Below, piece by piece: positions 25,385 to 33,288 of a DNA stretch of 64,000 nt. Source of the stretch: Streptomyces sp. B3I8 (GTDB lineage Bacteria; Actinomycetota; Actinomycetes; Streptomycetales; Streptomycetaceae); the NCBI RefSeq assembly GCF_030816915.1, contig NZ_JAUSYN010000002.1, positions 967,501-1,031,500 on the forward strand, given 5' to 3'. Both the position numbers and the translations under genes were made by a program. Position 1 is the first letter of the stretch, and every line of letters begins with the position of its first letter. The notes under the pieces were generated by a model. The model did not search any database, was not told where the DNA came from, and was given only the letters and a program-made list of their open reading frames with translations.

Positions 25385-26743
25385 ATGAGTACGACCCCTC
25401 CCTCCCGGGCCCCCTCCTCCACCGACCCGCGCCCCGGCGTCCACACCGGAACCGGCACTGACACCGGCGCCGGCGCCGCGGCCCCGCCCGCCGACGACGG
25501 CCCTCTCGCCTTCTGGCGCGCGCTCGGACCGCGCGGCCGGCGCGCCTTCGGGGGCGCGTTCGGCGGCTACGCGCTGGACTCCTACGACTACTTCACGCTG
25601 CCGCTGAGCATGGTGGCGCTGGCCGCCTACTTCGACCTGGACAGCGGCCAGACCGGACTGATCACCACCGTCACCCTGGTGGTCTCCGCGGTAGGCGGCG
25701 CCGTCGCGGGTGTCGTCGCCGACCGGATCGGCCGCGTCAAGGCGCTGCTGATCACCGTGGTCACGTACGCCGTCTTCACGGTGGCCTGCGGCTTCGCGCC
25801 CAGCTACGAGACGCTGCTGCTCTTCCGCGCGCTCCAGGGGCTCGGCTTCGGCGGCGAGTGGGCGGTCGGCGCGATCCTGGTCGCCGAGTACGCGAGCGCC
25901 CGGCACCGGGGGCGCACGCTGGGCGCGATCCAGAGTTCCTGGGCCGTGGGCTGGGGACTGTCCGTCGTCGTCTACACACTGGTGTTCTCCTTCGCGGGCG
26001 ACGACCTCGCCTGGCGCGTGATGTTCTGGACCGGCGCGCTGCCCGCACTGCTGGTGCTGTGGGTGCGCAGCCGGGTGCACGACGCGCCCGAGGCGGCCGC
26101 CGCGCGCCGGGAGAACAAGGGGAAGGGCTCGTTCGCCGCGATCTTCCGGCCGGGCACCGCGCGGGAGCCCGGGCTGCTGCGCACCACCGTCTTCGCGGGT
26201 CTGCTCTCCACCGGTGTCCAGGGCGGCTACTACACGCTGGCCACCTGGGTGCCGACGTATCTGAAGTCGGACCGCGGTCTGTCGGTGGTCGGCACCGGCT
26301 CGTACCTGACGTTCCTCATCTCGGGCGCCTTCATCGGCTATCTGACCGGCGGATACCTCACCGACCGGCTCGGCCGCCGGCGCAACATCTGGCTGTTCTC
26401 CGTGCTGTCGGCGGTCTGCGTCCTGGCGTACACGCACATCCCCGACGGCGCCAACACCCTTCTGCTGATACTCGGTTTCCCGCTCGGGTTCTGCATGTCG
26501 GCGATCTTCAGCGGCTTCGGCTCGTACCTGAGCGAGCTGTACCCGACGGCGGTGCGCGGTGCCGGCCAGGGGTTCACCTACAACACCGGACGCGCCGTCG
26601 GCGCCGTCTTCCCCACCCTGGTCGGCTACCTCGCCGACAGTTGGGGTGTGGGCGGCGCGCTCGTCTTCGGCGCCCTCGGCTACGGCCTCGCGGCGCTCGC
26701 GCTGCTGGGGCTCCCGGAGACGCGTGGAAAGGAACTGCGGTGA
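25385..26743 (+). CDS. MFS metabolite:proton symporter
   Basis: 452-aa transporter of the major facilitator superfamily with about 12 membrane segments. The MFS loop signature is present twice ([12 protein letters not shown] and [10 protein letters not shown]), as is the [15 protein letters not shown] segment typical of the sugar/organic-acid symporter (AAHS/MHS-like) branch. Start at the ATG at 25385 with GAGGTG upstream. It heads a five-gene run of overlapping genes for 5-oxoproline/D-glutamate metabolism, so its likely cargo is 5-oxoproline, glutamate or a related carboxylate (inference). Confidence 0.9.
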   Translation: MSTTPPSRAPSSTDPRPGVHTGTGTDTGAGAAAPPADDGPLAFWRALGPRGRRAFGGAFGGYALDSYDYFTLPLSMVALAAYFDLDSGQTGLITTVTLVVSAVGGAVAGVVADRIGRVKALLITVVTYAVFTVACGFAPSYETLLLFRALQGLGFGGEWAVGAILVAEYASARHRGRTLGAIQSSWAVGWGLSVVVYTLVFSFAGDDLAWRVMFWTGALPALLVLWVRSRVHDAPEAAAARRENKGKGSFAAIFRPGTAREPGLLRTTVFAGLLSTGVQGGYYTLATWVPTYLKSDRGLSVVGTGSYLTFLISGAFIGYLTGGYLTDRLGRRRNIWLFSVLSAVCVLAYTHIPDGANTLLLILGFPLGFCMSAIFSGFGSYLSELYPTAVRGAGQGFTYNTGRAVGAVFPTLVGYLADSWGVGGALVFGALGYGLAALALLGLPETRGKELR

Positions 26744-27609
26744 ATCGCACCCAGGAGCGCCAGTCGGCCGGCACCGGGGACCGCCCCCCGGCCCGCGCAC
26801 AGGACCGCCCCGTGACGGCGGTCGACGCGCACGCGCACGCGTGGAGCCCGAAAACGGCGCGCGCCCGCTTCCGCGAGGGGCTGGCAGGTCCCACGGCCGG
26901 GGTCGCCTTCGGCCACACCCAGGCCAATCTGATCTCCGTCCCCGCCGACTGGGCGTACGACGTCCTGCTGTTCTGCCAGCGCAACCCCAAGCCCTGTCCG
27001 GTCCTCGACGTCACGGACGCCGGCTCCCCCGCCACCGTGCTGGCCGAGGGCGCGGACCTGCGGACCGATCTGCCGCGCTACCGGGTGTGGCGCGACGGCG
27101 ATCTGGTGGCCGAGCCCACGGATGTGACGCCGTACTGGCGCGACGACCTCGTGTCGTTCCTGATCGGCTGCAGCTTCACCTTCGAGTCGGTGCTGACCGG
27201 GGCGGGGGTTCCGCTCCGCCACATCGAGCAGGACCGCAACGTGCCCATGTACGTGACGGACCGCCAGTGCCGTCCGGCGGGGCGGCTGCACGGGCCGATG
27301 GTGGTCTCGATGCGGCCCGTGCAGCCGGAGCACCTGTCGGCGGCGATCCGGGAGACCAGCCTGCTCCCGGCGGTGCACGGCAGCCCGGTGCACTGCGGGG
27401 ACCCCGCGGTGCTCGGCATCGGGGACCTCGCACGGCCCGACTTCGGGGAGCCGGTGGACCTGCGGCCGCGCGACATCCCGGTGTTCTGGGCGTGCGGGGT
27501 GACCCCGCAGGCCGCCGTCATGGCCTCCCGGCCGCCGTTCGCGCTCACCCACGCCCCCGGACAGATGTTCCTCACCGACGCTCGCGACGAGCAGTACCGC
27601 GTAGCCTGA
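26740..27609 (+). CDS. D-glutamate cyclase-like protein (DUF1445 family)
   Basis: 289-aa protein of the DUF1445 hydro-lyase family, whose characterised relative cyclises D-glutamate to 5-oxo-D-proline. Recognisable core: [62 protein letters not shown] and [11 protein letters not shown]. The GTG start overlaps the MFS stop (GTGA), implying coupling; a GTG at 26812 is an alternative start that would give the more usual family length. Feeding 5-oxoproline to the PxpABC enzymes encoded next fits the operon. Confidence 0.88.
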   Translation: MNRTQERQSAGTGDRPPARAQDRPVTAVDAHAHAWSPKTARARFREGLAGPTAGVAFGHTQANLISVPADWAYDVLLFCQRNPKPCPVLDVTDAGSPATVLAEGADLRTDLPRYRVWRDGDLVAEPTDVTPYWRDDLVSFLIGCSFTFESVLTGAGVPLRHIEQDRNVPMYVTDRQCRPAGRLHGPMVVSMRPVQPEHLSAAIRETSLLPAVHGSPVHCGDPAVLGIGDLARPDFGEPVDLRPRDIPVFWACGVTPQAAVMASRPPFALTHAPGQMFLTDARDEQYRVA

Positions 27610-27654
27610 AAACCCTGAGAACAGGGCCCGGACAGGGCCCGAGCAGGAGAGAAC

Positions 27655-28407
27655 ATGATCGACCTGAACGCCGATCTGGGCGAGGGCTTCGGCCGCTGGC
27701 GGCTCACCGACGACGCGGCACTGCTGTCGGTCGTCACGAGCGCCAACGTGGCCTGCGGCTTCCACGCCGGGGACCCGGCCACCATGCGGCGCGTGTGCGC
27801 GCTGGCGGCCGAGCGGGGCGTCCGCATCGGCGCCCAGGTCTCCTACCGCGACCTGGCCGGCTTCGGGCGGCGCGCGATGGACGTGCCGGCCGACGAGCTG
27901 GCCGCCGAGGTCGCCTACCAGATCGGCGCCCTGGAGGTGTTCGCCCGGGCGGCGGGGGCGCGCGTGGCGTACGTGAAGCCGCACGGCGCGCTCTACAACC
28001 GGGTGGTGCGCGACGAGGAGCAGGCGGCGGCCGTGGTCGAGGGAGTGCGCCTCGCCGACGCCGCGCTGCCGGTGCTCGGGCTGCCCGGCTCCCGGTTCCT
28101 GGAAGCCGCCGCGAAGGCCGGCCTGCCCACCGTCACCGAGGCGTTCGGGGACCGCGCGTACACCGACGAGGGCACGCTGGTGCCGCGCGGCCGGGACGGC
28201 GCGGTGGTCACCGAGCCGGACACGGTGGTCGAGCGGTCCCTGGGGCTGGCCCGTGAGGGCGAGGTGACCGCGCTGTCGGGCCGTCGGATCCCGGTGCGGG
28301 CCCGGTCGTTGTGCCTGCACGGCGACACCCCGGGCGCGGTGGAGCTGGCCCGCCGGGTGCGGGCACGGCTGGAGGAGGCGGGCGTGCGGGTGGAGGCGTT
28401 CGCATGA
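27655..28407 (+). CDS. pxpA: 5-oxoprolinase subunit A (LamB/YcsF family)
   Basis: 250-aa LamB/YcsF protein, the A component of the bacterial ATP-dependent 5-oxoprolinase PxpABC that opens 5-oxoproline to glutamate. Signatures: MIDLNADLGEGFGRW at the N-terminus, SANVACGFHAGDP, GAQVSYRDLAGFGRR, VKPHGALYN and LCLHGDTPGA. Ribosome site CAGGAGAG. It overlaps pxpB by ATGA. Confidence 0.95.
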   Translation: MIDLNADLGEGFGRWRLTDDAALLSVVTSANVACGFHAGDPATMRRVCALAAERGVRIGAQVSYRDLAGFGRRAMDVPADELAAEVAYQIGALEVFARAAGARVAYVKPHGALYNRVVRDEEQAAAVVEGVRLADAALPVLGLPGSRFLEAAAKAGLPTVTEAFGDRAYTDEGTLVPRGRDGAVVTEPDTVVERSLGLAREGEVTALSGRRIPVRARSLCLHGDTPGAVELARRVRARLEEAGVRVEAFA

Positions 28408-29177
28408 CGATCCCGGTGCGGGCGCTGCCCGTCGGTGACCGGGCCCTGCTGGTGGAACTGGACTCCGGTGACGCGGCCCAGGCCCTCCACGCGGAGCTGC
28501 TCCGCCGCCGGGCCGCGGGCGCGCTGACGGTACGGGAGATCGTGCCCGCCGCGCGCACGGTTTTGCTCGACGGTCTGGACGAGCCGGACCGGCTCGCCGC
28601 CGAACTCCCCGGCTGGGAGGTGCCGCCGCTCGCCGCGCGGACACAGGAGGCCATCGAGATCCCCGTCCGGTACGACGGGCCCGACCTGCCGGACGTCGCC
28701 GCGCTGTGGGGTGTTCCGCCGGCCGAGGTGGCGCGGATCCACTCCGCCGCCGGCTTCCGGGTCGCCTTCTGCGGTTTCGCCCCCGGGTTCGGCTATCTGA
28801 CGGGGCTGCCGGAACGGTACGACGTGCCGCGCCGGGCCACCCCGCGCACCGCGGTCCCGGCGGGGTCGGTCGCCCTGGCCGGGCCGTACACGGGCGTCTA
28901 CCCGCGCGCGTCGCCGGGCGGCTGGCAGCTCATCGGGACGACGGACGCGGTCCTGTGGGACCACGCGCGGGTACCGGCGGCGCTGCTCACGCCGGGGGCC
29001 CGGGTGCGCTTCGTACCTGTGGGCCGGCGGGAGGACGAACCGGTCAGTCACCGGGAGACCGAGCCGGTGAGCCACCGCGAGGACGAACAGGCGGGCCACC
29101 GGGAGGACCACCCGATGAGCCACCAGGATCACGAACCGGTGAGCCGCCGGCGGAGCGACCCGGCGGGGTCGTCATGA
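28404..29177 (+). CDS. pxpB: 5-oxoprolinase subunit B (KipI/AHS1 family) with repetitive tail
   Basis: 257-aa protein with the AHS1/KipI domain: LPVGDRALLVELDS at the start, FCGFAPGFGYLTGLP, PAGSVALAGPYTGVYP and GGWQLIG. It works with PxpA and PxpC. Unusually, after the domain ends (about residue 208) there is a hydrophilic tail made of five 8-residue units (DEPVSHRE-like), encoded by five 24-bp tandem repeats at 29034-29153. Start ATG overlaps the pxpA stop; the stop overlaps pxpC. Confidence 0.93.
   Translation: MTIPVRALPVGDRALLVELDSGDAAQALHAELLRRRAAGALTVREIVPAARTVLLDGLDEPDRLAAELPGWEVPPLAARTQEAIEIPVRYDGPDLPDVAALWGVPPAEVARIHSAAGFRVAFCGFAPGFGYLTGLPERYDVPRRATPRTAVPAGSVALAGPYTGVYPRASPGGWQLIGTTDAVLWDHARVPAALLTPGARVRFVPVGRREDEPVSHRETEPVSHREDEQAGHREDHPMSHQDHEPVSRRRSDPAGSS
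29034..29153 (+). repeat. Five 24-bp tandem repeats in pxpB
   Basis: Units at 29034, 29058, 29082, 29106 and 29130, each 24 bp (8 codons), encode DEPVSHRE, TEPVSHRE, DEQAGHRE, DHPMSHQD and HEPVSRRR. In-frame length keeps the downstream overlap with pxpC intact whatever the copy number. Confidence 0.85.
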
Positions 29178-30043
29178 GCGACCGCGCGCTCTCCGTCGTA
29201 CGCCCCGGGGCGCTGACCACCGTGCAGGACCTCGGGCGGCACGGGCAGGCCCATCTCGGAGTGCCGCGCTCGGGTGCCCTGGACGCGCCGGCCGCCGCGC
29301 TCGTCAACCGGCTGGTCGGCAATCAGCCCGCCGCCGCCGTCCTGGAGACGACTCTCGACGGGTGCGCCGTGCGCCCCCGCTCGACGGTCTCCGTCGCGGT
29401 CGGCGGTGCCCCCTGCCCGGTCACCGTGGACAGCCGTCCGGCCCCCTGGGGCGCCCCGTTCCGGGTGCCGGGCGGTTCCCTGCTGGACGTCGGGGCCGCG
29501 CGGTACGGGGTGCGGAGCTACGTCGCCGTCTCGGGCGGGGTGGCCGTGGAGTCGGTGCTCGGCAGCCGCTCCACCGACCTGCTGTCCGGGCTGGGCCCAC
29601 CGCCGCTCACGGCCGGCATGGTGCTCCCCCTCGGCCGCCCGGTCGGCGTTCCCGCCCACGTGGACGTCGGTCCGCAGCCGGCGCCGCCGGCCGAACTGGT
29701 GCTGCGCGTCACGCTCGGGCCGCGCGACGACTGGTTCACCGCGGCCGCGGTGCGCACGTTCACCACCCGCGCGTACCGCGTGTCCTCGGCCGGCAACCGG
29801 ATCGGACTGCGCACGGAGGGGCCCGCCCTGGAACGGGCGCTGACCGGGGAACTGCCCAGCGAGGGCATGGTGCTCGGCGCGGTGCAGGTGCCCCCGGACG
29901 GGCACCCGGTGGTGTTCCTGGCCGACCATCCGACCACCGGGGGCTACCCGGTCCTCGCGGTCGTCCACCCCGCCGACCTGCCGGCCGCGGCCCAGGCGGC
30001 GCCGGGTACGCCGGTCCGGTTCGTGGTGGTGCGGCACCGCTGA
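29174..30043 (+). CDS. pxpC: 5-oxoprolinase subunit C (AHS2/biotin-dependent carboxylase-like family)
   Basis: 289-aa AHS2 domain protein, last of the pxpABC set. Motifs: VVRPGALTTVQDLGRHGQAH, GVPRSGALD, SYVAVSGGV, LGPRDDWF, YRVSSAGNRIGLRTEGP, LPSEGMVLGAVQVPPDG and FLADHPTTGGYPV. The ATG overlaps the pxpB stop. No hairpin with a clear stem follows; about 500 bp without an intact gene come next. Confidence 0.95.
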   Translation: MSDRALSVVRPGALTTVQDLGRHGQAHLGVPRSGALDAPAAALVNRLVGNQPAAAVLETTLDGCAVRPRSTVSVAVGGAPCPVTVDSRPAPWGAPFRVPGGSLLDVGAARYGVRSYVAVSGGVAVESVLGSRSTDLLSGLGPPPLTAGMVLPLGRPVGVPAHVDVGPQPAPPAELVLRVTLGPRDDWFTAAAVRTFTTRAYRVSSAGNRIGLRTEGPALERALTGELPSEGMVLGAVQVPPDGHPVVFLADHPTTGGYPVLAVVHPADLPAAAQAAPGTPVRFVVVRHR

Positions 30044-30129
30044 CGCGCGGCCCGGCGGTACCGCCCGCGGCTCGGGGCGCCCCGGGCCGCCGCCTCCCGT
30101 CGGCCGGGCGGCGGAAGTGCCGTCGGCGC

Positions 30130-30391
30130 GGGCGTCGCCCCGGGCGTCGATCCCACCCCGTGCACCGGCTCCGCCGCCCACGTCGGCAGTGCCTCGTGTG
30201 CCGCGGGGAACGCGCTCACCGCCGGGTCCGGGTCGAAGTGGGTGGCCTCGCGCGCGTGCCGCCTCGCGGCGCTCGTTCTCCGGGCGGTCGAGGACGTCCT
30301 CCACCGCGTCCGCGAAGGCCCGGGCGCCTCCTGCCGCGACAGCGCCCGCCGCGTACCGGTGTGGTCCCCGGGCCGGACGTGTTCGCGTCAA
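30130..30391 (-). pseudogene. Remnant of a glycosyltransferase C-terminus
   Basis: On the minus strand one frame reads GGARAFADAVEDVLDRPENERREAARAR and, after a +1 shift near 30240, continues as EATHFDPDPAVSAFPAAHEALP. Joined, these match the C-terminal helix and tail of group 1 glycosyltransferases (..AFADAV..L.RPE..R..ARARA..F...AV..F...H..L). No N-terminal part or Rossmann domain is present upstream, and the frames are interrupted, so it looks like a decayed fragment. The rest of 30044-30544 holds nothing I can identify. Confidence 0.45.
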
Positions 30392-30544
30392 CGTGGATCT
30401 TTCCTGACGGAGAACGTCCCATGAGCGGCCGGTTCCTCCGCCGCCCCGGGGTCCTCTCGCGCCTCAGCGGGTACGGGCCTCTGCACCTCGCATCCGCAGA
30501 AGCCCCTCGGCTCGCACCCGTCGATGCCCCTCGGCTGACGGGAC

Positions 30545-31966
30545 TCACACCCGCCGGTGTCCCTCCGGTCCGATCCGGCTCCGTACGGCGGTCTGGACCT
30601 CGGCCTCCTCCGCCGGGTCCGCGGCGAGGCGGCGCAGGCGTTCGACGACGCGGGCGTCGCCGGTCTCGGCGTGCCGGGCGGCGATTTCGCGGGTGGTCTC
30701 CTCGCAGTCCCACAGGCATTCGACGGCGAACCCGGTCGCGAAGGAGGGGTCGGTGGCGGCCAGGGCACGGGCGGCCCGGCCGCGCAGATGGGAGGAGGCG
30801 GTCTCGCGGTAGACGTGCCGCAGGACGGGAGCCGCGCAGTCGATGCCGAGCCGTCCGGCGCCGTCGACGAGGGTCCACAGGGTCGGCGCGTCGGGTCCCT
30901 CGCCGCGCACGGCCTCACGGAGGGCGGCGAGCACCAGCTCCTTGTCCTCGGCCCCGCCGCGGCAGGCGAGCATCCGCCCGGCGGCGGCGCCCAGCGCGTC
31001 GGGCCGGTGGACCCAGCCGCGCGCCCGCTGGACCGCGGCGGCGTCGCGCATGCGTTCGAAGGCGGCGACGGCGGCCTCCGCGACGAGCGTGCCGCCGTCC
31101 GCCACGGCATCCTCGACCAGGTCGAGGATGCCGGGATCGCCCGCGTCGGCCAGATAGCGCAGGGCGGTGCAGCGGGCGCCGTCGCCGCCGAAGCGGGCGG
31201 CGTGCACGATCTCGGCCCGGTCCTCGGGCCCGGCCACGGCGCTCAGGCAGCGCGCGGCGGGCACATGGAGGGCGGCGCCGCGGTCGAGGCCCTGCTGGGC
31301 CCAGTCGAACACGGCCCGCACGCTCCAGCCGGGGCGGGGCCCGGAGGGCCTGAGCTGGCGCTGCCAGCGGTCGAAGCTGCCGGCCTCCTGGGCGGCGCGC
31401 ACCCGGGCGGCGACAGAGGTGCGGGGGTCCTCGGCCCACAGCCGCCAGGGCCGGGGTTCGAAGGCGTCGCGCACCACCGCGGCGAGTTCGGCCTCGCCCT
31501 CGGGATCGGCGGGGAAGCGGGCGAGGACGGGGGCGGCCAGGGCACGCAGTGCCTCGTCGTCGTCGCGCAGCGCCAGCTCGTCCAGGGCCCAGGCCCAGTT
31601 GCTGCCGGTGGCCGCGTAGCGGCGCAGCAGGGCGAGGGCGTCCCGCCGGCCGTAGGAGGCGAGATGGCCGAGGACGGCGAGGGCGAGCCCGGTGCGGGAT
31701 TCCTCGGTGTCCAGGACGTCCTCGGGATCGAAGAGGTGGGCCTCCACGGCATCGAGCTCGCCGTTCAGGTCGAGGTAGAGGCGGGCGTAGTAGAGGGAGC
31801 GGTTCTCCACCTGCCAGTCGTGGCGGGGGTCGCGCAGCACGCAGTGGTTCAGGGCCGCGAGCGCCTCGGCGCGGGGGGCGGTGAGCGCGTGCAGTGTGCC
31901 GTCGCCGCGGCCCCGCTGGAGGAGGCCGAGCAGCGTACCGCTGGGCGCTATGACCGGATCGAACAT
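30545..31966 (-). CDS. HEAT-repeat-like helical protein, 473 aa
   Basis: No named family recognised. The 473-aa protein is a run of short amphipathic helix pairs (for example LALAVLGHLASYGRRDALALLRRYA, LVEDAVADGG then AAVAAFERM) ending in HLRGRAARALAATDPSFATGF, the look of an alpha-solenoid of HEAT/PBS-like repeats used for protein binding. It has no signal or membrane segments. Start at the ATG at 31966 with GAGG about 10 bases upstream; a GTG at 31981 lacks a ribosome site. The 350 bp upstream contain no convincing gene. Confidence 0.75.
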   Translation of the reverse strand: MFDPVIAPSGTLLGLLQRGRGDGTLHALTAPRAEALAALNHCVLRDPRHDWQVENRSLYYARLYLDLNGELDAVEAHLFDPEDVLDTEESRTGLALAVLGHLASYGRRDALALLRRYAATGSNWAWALDELALRDDDEALRALAAPVLARFPADPEGEAELAAVVRDAFEPRPWRLWAEDPRTSVAARVRAAQEAGSFDRWQRQLRPSGPRPGWSVRAVFDWAQQGLDRGAALHVPAARCLSAVAGPEDRAEIVHAARFGGDGARCTALRYLADAGDPGILDLVEDAVADGGTLVAEAAVAAFERMRDAAAVQRARGWVHRPDALGAAAGRMLACRGGAEDKELVLAALREAVRGEGPDAPTLWTLVDGAGRLGIDCAAPVLRHVYRETASSHLRGRAARALAATDPSFATGFAVECLWDCEETTREIAARHAETGDARVVERLRRLAADPAEEAEVQTAVRSRIGPEGHRRV

Positions 31967-32318
31967 GGGAAACAGCCTCACATCAAGCGTCGACGCAACC
32001 GGGGAGCAACCGTGGTGCCTGGGTTACCTGGCCGCGTGACAACACGTCGGAGCGCCCGCCGTCTCTTGCTTGCTGTGAACCATCTTCCTCTGCCTCTCGT
32101 CGGTGGCCCATACGGACCGGTCACGGTCCGCGCGGTGCGGCAACACCTGCCCAGCCGTCGCGTCCGTGAATCACGACGTCATGATGGCCCGCTGGTCCTG
32201 CTGCCGCGACCGTATTTCCGGCGGCCCCGTGCCGCCTCCCCCGTCGTTCGGCGTCCTGTCCGGTCCGGGACGGTGTGGGCCGGTGTGCCCGTCGTCCCGA
32301 ATGGCCAGGAGATTACCG

Positions 32319-32711
32319 TCAGTTGGCGCCGAAGAGCGCGAGGAGTTCGGCCCGGCCGAACATCCGCGCGGTGTCGGCGGCGGACGGCGTGCCGGCCGTC
32401 GGGTCGGCGCCGGCGGCCAGCAGGACCTCGATCACCTCGCGCTCGTTCTTGAAGACCGCCCCCGCGAGGGGGGTCTGGCCGCGGTCGTTGACGCGGTCGG
32501 CCTCGGCACCGCGCTCCAGCAGGGCACGGACCGCACCGGCGTGGCCGTGGTAGGCGGCGAGCATCACGAGCGAGTCGCCGCGGTCGTTGGTGAGGTCGGC
32601 CGGGACGCCCGCGTCGACGTAATCCACGAGTTCCTCGGTCCGGCCCCGCCGGGCGAGGTCGAAGATCCTGGTCGCGAGCTCCACGACCTCCGGGTCGGGG
32701 GCTTCACTCAT
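32319..32711 (-). CDS. Ankyrin-repeat protein, 130 aa
   Basis: Small cytoplasmic protein of about three ankyrin repeats: TNDRGDSLVMLAAYHGHAGA, VNDRGQTPLAGAVFKNEREV and the capping helix DTARMFGRAELLALFG. Ankyrin proteins bind partner proteins; the target here is unknown. In other streptomycetes such small ankyrin proteins lie next to catalases or stand alone. Start at the ATG at 32711, behind GAAAGGTGAAG; an upstream ATG at 32729 is in frame. Confidence 0.88.
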   Translation of the reverse strand: MSEAPDPEVVELATRIFDLARRGRTEELVDYVDAGVPADLTNDRGDSLVMLAAYHGHAGAVRALLERGAEADRVNDRGQTPLAGAVFKNEREVIEVLLAAGADPTAGTPSAADTARMFGRAELLALFGAN

Positions 32712-32969
32712 CGCCGCTTCACCTTTCACTTCACTGCGTCCGTGGGGGGGTGCCCGTGAGGGGTGCCCGTGGGGGCCCGTCGGGCGGCCGGGGCGCGGCC
32801 GTACGGGTGAATCGCCAGCGTACTGGCTCCGCCCGGCACATGACCGGCGTCCGTCGTGGCGAGGATCACCAGGAGCCGTCCGCCCCGGGGGCCGGGCGGC
32901 CCGCCCCGGATGACGCCGGGGAGCGAGGCGGGAACACCAGGAGGATGCGGGAGGTGAAACGCCCGGAGA

Positions 32970-33058
32970 TCACCCAGTTGCACCTTTTGTCATATGGATA
33001 CATTCTGTGATCCTGGAAGAACTCGTGGTGACCACCCCCATCAACCAGGAGAGCTCAA
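32970..33058 (+). promoter_or_regulatory. smeA promoter region
   Basis: An AT-rich island (TTGCACCTTTTGTCATATGG then ATACATTCTGTGA) stands out upstream of smeA in otherwise very GC-rich DNA and is the obvious promoter location. A TTGCAC/TACATT pair is visible but with only 15-bp spacing. The smeA-sffA promoter in S. coelicolor is known to be developmentally controlled. The ribosome site is CAGGAGAG. Upstream (32712-32969) nothing else is evident. Confidence 0.4.
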
Positions 33059-33253
33059 ATGATTCTGTCCATCTCAGGCGTGGTCCTGTTCGGCATCATC
33101 GTCTTCCTGTTCTTCAGGAAGGACGGCCTCAAGGCTTCCCACGCGACGGTCTCGGCCCTGTTCGGCTTCTACCTGGCGAGCACCGCGATCGCCCCCAGCA
33201 TCAAAGCGGGCGGCGAGAGCCTGGCGAGCCTCCTCGGCGGAATCAACTTCTGA
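33059..33253 (+). CDS. smeA: SmeA, small sporulation membrane protein
   Basis: 64-aa protein with two hydrophobic segments (ILSISGVVLFGIIVFLFF, and a second around ALFGFYLASTAIA) separated by RKDGLKASH. Size, sequence style and position directly before an FtsK/SpoIIIE-like gene match SmeA of S. coelicolor, which is produced in sporogenic hyphae and targets SffA to sporulation septa. It is separated from sffA by 35 bp, so the two form one operon. Confidence 0.9.
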   Translation: MILSISGVVLFGIIVFLFFRKDGLKASHATVSALFGFYLASTAIAPSIKAGGESLASLLGGINF

Positions 33254-33288
33254 CCTCCCTCAACCGCCCCGCACCTCCAGGAGACGCC

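Noticed and set aside
30216..30878. 220-aa minus-strand frame spanning the HEAT-like gene end and the gap
   Set aside because: Arg/Pro-rich shadow overlapping the real gene; only the short glycosyltransferase-like remnant is supported.
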